Shown here piece by piece: positions 59,236 through 64,000 of a stretch of 64,000 nucleotides of DNA. Position 1 is the stretch's first letter; every line of letters begins with the position of its first letter. The translations under genes were made by a program, and so were the position numbers. The stretch is taken from contig CALLNU010000001.1 in the NCBI GenBank assembly GCA_938005465.1, positions 3,795 to 67,794 of the forward strand, given 5' to 3'. The notes beneath the pieces are model-generated. The model was not told the origin of the DNA, did no database searches, and was given only the letters and a program-made list of their open reading frames with translations. The stretch comes from an uncultured Collinsella sp. GTDB taxonomy: Bacteria; Actinomycetota; Coriobacteriia; Coriobacteriales; Coriobacteriaceae.

Positions 59236-60351
59236 AACCGCAGCCGTCCACGATCGAGCCATTTTGTGTCTAGCGGGCATCTTTTCGTCGATTACTCCCA
59301 ATTTTGTCCAGTCAACGAATAGTTCAGACCGGAGTAATGTCTCAGCCCTTTGCTCATCTGAGCTTTTATCACGATATTCAGCATCGAGCATCCTGCATAC
59401 GGCCTTAACGATCGCGCGGAATCTATCCTCATCCGATATCTGTCTGTGTGTCAGGAGAAGCACATCGTAGCCCATGGCCTGAAGGGCCGTCATGCGGTCA
59501 GCGTCACGCAAGCCATCCCCTGCGCGTCCGTGCGAGGCCTTTCCCTGACATTCAATGGCCACCTGTCGCCTACCGTCCGGTGAAGAAAGAAGTAGGTCGA
59601 TATATACACGGGACTTTCCCACAATCGCTCGAGCACTTGTGCCTAGCATCACTTCAACATTAAGCTCTATGTCGCAAAAACCTTCGCCTCCCAGGGATCG
59701 CGGCAGTGCAAGTAGCAAATACGCCTCGACCTCAAAAGGCGACGCGGCACCCAATGGAACGAATTGCGATACCGCCATAAATCTATTGCCGTAACGCATC
59801 CCGCAAACATCTGAACAAAAACGGTCAAGGTCTCTGCCCAAAACCAAAGCGTCTCGACGCCATAAATTTGAAGCGGTGCCGTCCTCGGACGGGCAGCGCA
59901 CCCAACCCAACGTCGTCGAAATCGCGCCCGAATCAATTGCACGCGTAAGCTCCGCCTCAAGTGCCGCCGGCAGAGCACACACCGCAAACAGGCCGCACAT
60001 CTCCGCCAACACAAAAAGAAGCTGAAGATCCGTCGGATGCCGCGACATGATGAATGCCGTCAGTAGAGGAGACGTAATCAAAAATCCATGCTCCGTTTCC
60101 AGCACGGATTCCCTGGGGGGCTCACCAAGGAACAGCCGCTGCCTAATGCTGGTAGGACAAGTCCGTTTGTTTCTCGTCTGAACCAATGTATACAACGGAA
60201 AACCGAGCGCGACCGCAGCCGTCGGGTTGCGGGCGAGATCATATCGCTGCCGGTCTTCTTCCGGTCGTGGAAGCGGCGGACACAGAGCGCGGACCTGAGG
60301 GGGCAAACGCCAGTACCTAAAAGCCGATATGTCACAAAGTAGATCTTTCAT
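59224..60351 (-). CDS. Orphan endonuclease-like protein (DUF559/Vsr-type C-terminal domain)
   Basis: A 375-residue protein of unknown function. The C-terminal part (about 225-345) has IDLLLSSPDGRRQVAIECQG, a pattern D-x(12-14)-ExQ typical of PD-(D/E)xK-like DUF559 or Vsr nucleases. It is followed by DADRMTALQAMGYDVLLLTH, as in that fold. The N-terminal 200 residues, including a cluster with RNPTAAVALGFPLYTL and several cysteines, resemble the AbiEi-like/winged-helix regions seen with such domains. No partner gene is adjacent. The ATG at 60351 lacks a clear RBS. The stop codon is provided by repeat copy 2, and copy 3 lies upstream. Confidence 0.65.
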   Translation of the reverse strand: MKDLLCDISAFRYWRLPPQVRALCPPLPRPEEDRQRYDLARNPTAAVALGFPLYTLVQTRNKRTCPTSIRQRLFLGEPPRESVLETEHGFLITSPLLTAFIMSRHPTDLQLLFVLAEMCGLFAVCALPAALEAELTRAIDSGAISTTLGWVRCPSEDGTASNLWRRDALVLGRDLDRFCSDVCGMRYGNRFMAVSQFVPLGAASPFEVEAYLLLALPRSLGGEGFCDIELNVEVMLGTSARAIVGKSRVYIDLLLSSPDGRRQVAIECQGKASHGRAGDGLRDADRMTALQAMGYDVLLLTHRQISDEDRFRAIVKAVCRMLDAEYRDKSSDEQRAETLLRSELFVDWTKLGVIDEKMPARHKMARSWTAAVLSE

Positions 60352-60357
60352 AGGCAC

Positions 60358-60532
60358 AGGAAAACACGAATTTCAACCCAGTCAGTCACGCATTGGCGCG
60401 AACGCGCCAAAAATGGTGCCGAACGGACTGCCAAGTTTTCAACAGCCCTCCCCAACTGGCCAAAAGCTTGCCGAGAGCTGGACGAAGTTCTGTTGAAAAC
60501 CCCATTTTTTCTCATGCAGAAGCTTTGCGCGA
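60358..60532. promoter_or_regulatory. Dyad-rich upstream region of the endonuclease-like gene
   Basis: It contains a perfect 18-bp palindrome TTGGCGCGAACGCGCCAA (60393-60410) and an 11-bp inverted repeat GTTTTCAACAG / CTGTTGAAAAC (60435-60445 and 60490-60500). Either could be an operator. No confident promoter hexamers were assigned. Confidence 0.5.
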
Positions 60533-60654
60533 CAAGTGAGTAGACTTTTTTGAACATCCCGAGCAGCCCGGTCATCCTGCTTTTCAAAACCGCAGGTAGA
60601 TAGCTTGTTACAAAACTGCCTGGTCGCCAAAGTTCCATAAGCCTACTCACTTAG
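60533..60654. repeat. Three-frame-stop inverted-end repeat, copy 3
   Basis: A 122-bp copy. The left end has AC in place of the usual CT (ACAAGTGAGTAGACTTTTTT), which removes the TAA. The right end is intact and supplies the final codons Leu-Ser-Glu and TAG stop of pdxR on the minus strand. The core AAAACCGCAGGTAGA is shared with copy 1. Confidence 0.92.
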
Positions 60655-62082
60655 GTTGCAGAGTGCTCCCATTAGCTGCGATTCCAAGGTATTTAGCGCT
60701 TTTGGACTCAAATCGTCATACTGAACAAGAATTTGACTTGAGTTTTCAGGGACAGATGCGCCATCGGCACACCAATAACAGTTACTGATATCGACAAAAG
60801 GGATACTCGAGCGCGTGAGGGCCCGCACAAAAGAGCTTCCGCCCGCTCCACGCTCCGCAACCACGATACAGTAAAGGCCCGCGTCTGCATGCTCGATCGA
60901 GACCTCTCCTGCCGGAAATACCTTCCGCACAAGCGCCATCAGGCCATCACGCGCCTCGCGAGCACGAACGCGCACGCGGTTCACATGTCGCTCGTAATCA
61001 CCCGATTCCAGCAAACGCGCCAAAGCGACCTGATCAACAGAGCTCACCGACGAGGCGTAGAAACCAAGGTTGCGCCTAAACCGCTCCATTAACTCATCGG
61101 GCAACACCATGTACGCCAAACGCAACGCCGATGAAAGGCTCTTCGAAAACGTGTTGGTGTAGATAACCGACTGGGCGGCATCGATCGACGCGAGCGCGGG
61201 AATCGGCTTCCCGGCAAGGCGAAACTCACAATCAAAGTCATCTTCGATGAGATACCGACCTGGTCGCTCGGCGGCCCAGCTCAGAAGCGCATAGCGCCGC
61301 GCAATGCTCGTCACAAGGCCGGTCGGATACTGATGGGACGGCATCAGATGAAGTACATCGGTCCCGGTTTTCTGCAGAGCGCTCAAGTCCACGCCCTCAT
61401 CATCCAACGGGATATGTCGAACTTTGCAGCCCATAGCCTGATAGATGCGCGTCAGACGTAAATAGCCCGGGTCCTCAACGGCATACACCTTGTCAGCGCC
61501 AAGCAACTGAACCAACATGGTATCGAGCAGCTGGGCGCCTGCACCGATAACAATGTTGTTGGGGTCGACATTCATGCCCCTTGTCCCACGCAGATGGTGA
61601 GCAATTGCGCGTCGCAGCCGAGCGGTGCCCTGCGCCGGTGCGGGCGAAAAGATTTCGCGCTCATCTTCGGATGCCAGCGTCGCCCGTAGTGCGCTTTGCC
61701 AAAGCCGCGCCGCCTCCAAAGCGGAAGGAGAAAGTGCATCGAACAGCTCGACCTGTCCGTTGACATCATGCGCGCTGAGGCCCACGGAGACGGTATCTCG
61801 GTCGATGCCCTGCGAAGCCAAAGGCAAAACCGGTGCATCCGGAAGCTTGCAAGCGTAGTAGCCACGACGCGGCATTGAGCAAATATAGCCCTCGGCAAGT
61901 AACTGGCTATATGCATTCTCGATGGTAATGACACTGATTCCCAGATGACTGGCAAAGGCGCGCTTAGACGGAAGATGCTCCCCCGCCACAATACGTCCAG
62001 CAACAATATCATCTCGAATTTGCTGGTAAACATACTCATAAAGCGATGCTTCGCCGCGTTTTTCCAAATTGTAGTCAAGCAT
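60643..62082 (-). CDS. pdxR: MocR/PdxR-type transcriptional regulator
   Basis: A 479-residue regulator with an N-terminal GntR winged helix (about 10-80; LPSKRAFASHLGISVITIEN) joined to a fold type I aminotransferase-like domain. The PLP lysine is in TNTFSKSLSSALRL. In this family PLP binding modulates DNA binding to control vitamin B6 genes. Its position divergent from pdxST supports naming it PdxR. The ATG at 62082 follows AGGTGA with 8-base spacing; a longer frame from 62115 overlaps the putative operators. The last codons and stop lie in repeat copy 3. Confidence 0.92.
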   Translation of the reverse strand: MLDYNLEKRGEASLYEYVYQQIRDDIVAGRIVAGEHLPSKRAFASHLGISVITIENAYSQLLAEGYICSMPRRGYYACKLPDAPVLPLASQGIDRDTVSVGLSAHDVNGQVELFDALSPSALEAARLWQSALRATLASEDEREIFSPAPAQGTARLRRAIAHHLRGTRGMNVDPNNIVIGAGAQLLDTMLVQLLGADKVYAVEDPGYLRLTRIYQAMGCKVRHIPLDDEGVDLSALQKTGTDVLHLMPSHQYPTGLVTSIARRYALLSWAAERPGRYLIEDDFDCEFRLAGKPIPALASIDAAQSVIYTNTFSKSLSSALRLAYMVLPDELMERFRRNLGFYASSVSSVDQVALARLLESGDYERHVNRVRVRAREARDGLMALVRKVFPAGEVSIEHADAGLYCIVVAERGAGGSSFVRALTRSSIPFVDISNCYWCADGASVPENSSQILVQYDDLSPKALNTLESQLMGALCNLSE

Positions 62083-62093
62083 GAGCCTATCAC

Positions 62094-62139
62094 CTGACCT
62101 TATTAAGCCATTCAATCTGGTATTAGTCTGACCTTGTTA
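62094..62139. promoter_or_regulatory. Paired direct repeats, candidate PdxR operators
   Basis: CTGACCTTATTA (62094-62105) and CTGACCTTGTTA (62128-62139) are direct repeats 34 bp apart in the pdxR-pdxS intergenic region. MocR/PdxR regulators commonly bind direct repeats near divergent promoters. The sites also overlap the pdxR leader, allowing autoregulation. Confidence 0.55.
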
Positions 62140-62227
62140 TTATCTTGAAAACTGAGTATTTCGCCATACCCAGCTCCCCGATAGGATGTTCCGTCAAGCA
62201 ATGCACATGCCAACCAAGGGAGCAACC

Positions 62228-63118
62228 ATGGCAGAACAGACCAGCAAGGCCGATCGCGTCAAACTCAATCGCGAGCTCGCGCAGATGCTCAAGGGCGGCG
62301 TCATCATGGACGTCACCACACCCGAGCAGGCGCGCATCGCCGAGGAGGCAGGCGCCTGCGCCGTCATGGCACTCGAGCGCATTCCGGCCGATATCCGTGC
62401 CGCGGGCGGCGTCTCGCGCATGAGCGACCCCAAGATGATCAAGGGCATCCAGGAGGCCGTCTCCATCCCTGTTATGGCCAAGTGCCGCATCGGCCACATT
62501 GTCGAGGCGCAGGTCCTGCAGGCCATCGAGATCGACTACATCGATGAGTCCGAGGTTCTCTCCCCTGCCGATGACGTCTATCACATCGACAAGACCCAGT
62601 TTGACGTGCCGTTTGTCTGCGGCGCCCGTGATCTGGGCGAGGCGCTGCGCCGTGTTGCCGAAGGCGCCACGATGATTCGCACCAAGGGTGAGCCGGGTAC
62701 GGGCGACGTCGTTCAGGCCGTGCGTCACATGCGCAAGATCCAAAAGCAGATCCGTGACGTTGTTGCCCTGCGCGATGATGAGCTCTTTGAGGCAGCCAAG
62801 CAACTGCAGGTTCCGGTCGAGCTGGTGCGCGAGGTCCATGCCACGGGCAAGCTTCCCGTTGTGAACTTTGCCGCCGGCGGCGTAGCGACCCCTGCCGACG
62901 CCGCGCTGATGATGCAACTGGGCGCCGAGGGCGTCTTTGTCGGCTCGGGCATCTTTAAGAGCGGCGACCCCGCCAAGCGCGCCGCCGCCATCGTCAAGGC
63001 CGTGGCAAACTTCACCGATGCCAAGCTCATCGCCGAGCTTTCGGAGGACCTGGGCGAGGCCATGGTGGGCATCAACGCCGACGAGATCGAAATCATCATG
63101 GAGGAGCGCGGACGCTAG
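62228..63118 (+). CDS. pdxS: Pyridoxal 5'-phosphate synthase subunit PdxS
   Basis: A 296-residue TIM-barrel synthase that makes PLP from ribose 5-phosphate, glyceraldehyde 3-phosphate and ammonia. Catalytic residues are visible: aspartate in VIMDVTTPEQ (D28), lysine in VMAKCRIGH (K85) and lysine in MIRTKGEPGTGD (K153). The ATG at 62228 follows AAGGGAGC; an extension 14 codons upstream is not supported. Ammonia is delivered by PdxT, whose gene begins 20 bases downstream. Confidence 0.97.
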   Translation: MAEQTSKADRVKLNRELAQMLKGGVIMDVTTPEQARIAEEAGACAVMALERIPADIRAAGGVSRMSDPKMIKGIQEAVSIPVMAKCRIGHIVEAQVLQAIEIDYIDESEVLSPADDVYHIDKTQFDVPFVCGARDLGEALRRVAEGATMIRTKGEPGTGDVVQAVRHMRKIQKQIRDVVALRDDELFEAAKQLQVPVELVREVHATGKLPVVNFAAGGVATPADAALMMQLGAEGVFVGSGIFKSGDPAKRAAAIVKAVANFTDAKLIAELSEDLGEAMVGINADEIEIIMEERGR

Positions 63119-63138
63119 TCCGGCAGAAAGGATCGCAC

Positions 63139-63726
63139 ATGAGCGATTATGCAGACCAAACGGTCGCCGTGCTGGCGGTCCAAGGCGCTTTTGCCGAGCA
63201 CGAGGCAAGACTATTCGAGCTTGGCGCACACTGTATTGAGCTGAGGCAGGCGGCTGATTTGAAGCAGGACTTTGACCGTCTGGTACTTCCCGGCGGCGAG
63301 TCTACCGTTCAAGGGAAGCTGCTTGATGAGCTGGGCATGCTCGAGGAGCTTCGTGCCCGTATCGCTGAAGGTATGCCCGTCCTGGGCACCTGCGCCGGCC
63401 TGATTCTACTGGCTCACGACCTTGCCGCCCATGACGATAAGGGCACGCCGCGTCTGGAAACCATGGATGTACTTGTCGAGCGCAATGCCTACGGCAGGCA
63501 GCTCGGCAGCTTTCGAACCAAGGGGCAAATAGCCGGCATTGACGGTGAAGTGCCACTGACGTTTATCCGCGCGCCCCGCATCGTCGAGGTCCACGGCGAC
63601 GCCAAGGCCTTAGCGAAAGTCGACGGTCGTATTGTCGCCGCCCGTCAGGGCAACCAGCTCGGCGTAACCTTCCACCCCGAACTCGACGACGACGTCCGCC
63701 TCCACGAGCTCTTCCTCCAAATGTAG
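63139..63726 (+). CDS. pdxT: Pyridoxal 5'-phosphate synthase glutaminase subunit PdxT
   Basis: A 195-residue class I glutamine amidotransferase that releases ammonia into the PdxS barrel. It has LVLPGGEST (48-56), the nucleophile C85 in LGTCAGLIL and the His/Glu pair in TFHPEL near residue 180. The RBS AGAAAGGA precedes the ATG. It is the second gene of the pdxST operon. Confidence 0.97.
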   Translation: MSDYADQTVAVLAVQGAFAEHEARLFELGAHCIELRQAADLKQDFDRLVLPGGESTVQGKLLDELGMLEELRARIAEGMPVLGTCAGLILLAHDLAAHDDKGTPRLETMDVLVERNAYGRQLGSFRTKGQIAGIDGEVPLTFIRAPRIVEVHGDAKALAKVDGRIVAARQGNQLGVTFHPELDDDVRLHELFLQM

Positions 63727-63769
63727 GCAGAGTAGAAACGAGCGTGGATTTTCGGACACGCAACAAATG

Positions 63770-63831
63770 AGAGTGGATAATCTCCCACTTTGAGCTTGAA
63801 TGCAGGCTCAAACCGGGAGATCATCCACTCT
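63770..63831 (+). repeat. Nested hairpin downstream of pdxT
   Basis: An outer 17-bp stem with one mismatch (AGAGTGGATAATCTCCC against GGGAGATCATCCACTCT) encloses an inner 7-bp stem (TTTGAGC / GCTCAAA). It may end pdxST transcription, although no clean U-tract follows. Confidence 0.7.
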
Positions 63832-63851
63832 TGTTCTATGTAGTCGTTTAA

Positions 63852-63912
63852 GAACGTCCCCAATGACTACAAGGAGTGTCCCAAGCTGCCGGCAGAAAAG
63901 GAACGTCCCTAA
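63852..63912. repeat. GAACGTCCC direct repeats
   Basis: GAACGTCCCCAA (63852-63863) and GAACGTCCCTAA (63901-63912) with a related GTGTCCCAA between them. The same GTCCC motif marks other palindromic repeats in this window. Confidence 0.6.
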
Positions 63913-63933
63913 CTGCCGCATCCGGAGCAAGAC

Positions 63934-63958
63934 AACGCCGCAGGCAGAGGACGGACAG
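63934..63958. repeat. 25-bp intergenic repeat, copy B
   Basis: An exact match to 10493-10517. The remaining bases to the window end show no recognisable gene. Confidence 0.8.
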
Positions 63959-64000
63959 ACACTATGACCCAATCCGAGGGCACGGAAACGACAGGAGCCC

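Noticed and set aside
1..64000. CRISPR array, tRNA or rRNA genes, integrase or transposase
   Set aside because: I looked for regular direct repeats with spacers, cloverleaf-sized structures and recombinase motifs and found none that could be supported.

Overview
The window is chromosomal DNA from a high-GC anaerobic actinobacterium. The gene set best fits a gut Coriobacteriia such as Collinsella: class II aldolase, a single-chain PurL, reverse rubrerythrin, an Etf-linked lactate dehydrogenase, PdxR next to pdxST, and a surface protein with an LAQTG-type sorting signal. This assignment is inferred from gene content and base composition, since no rRNA is present. I saw no tRNA, rRNA, CRISPR array, integrase, transposase or phage gene. 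Coding density is high, and intergenic space is mostly hairpin terminators, short promoters and small palindromic repeats.

Layout. 1-7.6 kb (minus strand): aldolase, a metallo-beta-lactamase-fold hydrolase, bifunctional Rel, and a RecJ exonuclease fused to a RecQ-like helicase. 7.8-10.7 kb: a BASS-family transporter, a DUF4931/GalT-like protein with cutC, then a cluster of palindromic repeats. 10.7-16 kb: the livKHMGF branched-chain amino-acid ABC transporter, preceded by a decayed second livK. 16-25 kb: homoserine dehydrogenase, an SDR reductase, a CPA2 antiporter, single-chain FGAM synthase and an EamA exporter. 25-32.3 kb: a GGDEF cyclase, a KdgT permease, an HD hydrolase and a lactate dehydrogenase/EtfB/ferredoxin-EtfA operon. 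32.6-35.9 kb: an operon of exported proteins of unknown function. 36-42.4 kb: a DUF554 protein, then a tight three-gene cassette of a TerB-N/TerB-C protein, a DUF2791 (BrxD-like) ATPase and an Lhr-like helicase. 42.4-49 kb: a spermidine-synthase-like protein, Elp3, an XRE/DUF4097 pair, and two methyltransferases (Trm9-like and TrmB-like). 49-55.5 kb: a Ski2-like DUF3516 helicase, DUF2130 coiled-coil protein, phosphoesterase, HIRAN protein and a possible small hydrophobic toxin. 55.5-59 kb: aldehyde and iron alcohol dehydrogenases, divergent from reverse rubrerythrin. 59-64 kb: an endonuclease-like orphan, pdxR, pdxS and pdxT.

Most notable: (1) the TerB-N/ATPase/helicase cassette, a probable DNA-processing or defence module; (2) a roughly 123-bp repeat present three times, whose inverted ends CTAAGTGAGTAG carry a stop codon in all three frames and supply the stop codons of two neighbouring genes; (3) the RecJ-RecQ-like fusion; (4) an Elp3 enzyme near a Trm9-like methyltransferase, suggesting an mcm5U-type wobble modification; (5) an uncharacterised exported-protein operon; (6) the Etf-coupled lactate dehydrogenase operon.

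How genes work together: PdxR with PdxS/PdxT forms a self-contained vitamin B6 unit with paired candidate operators; the liv operon supplies branched-chain amino acids; LctBCD-like proteins would couple lactate oxidation to ferredoxin and NAD; Rel, the GGDEF cyclase and the HD protein are nucleotide-signalling or nucleotide-processing candidates.
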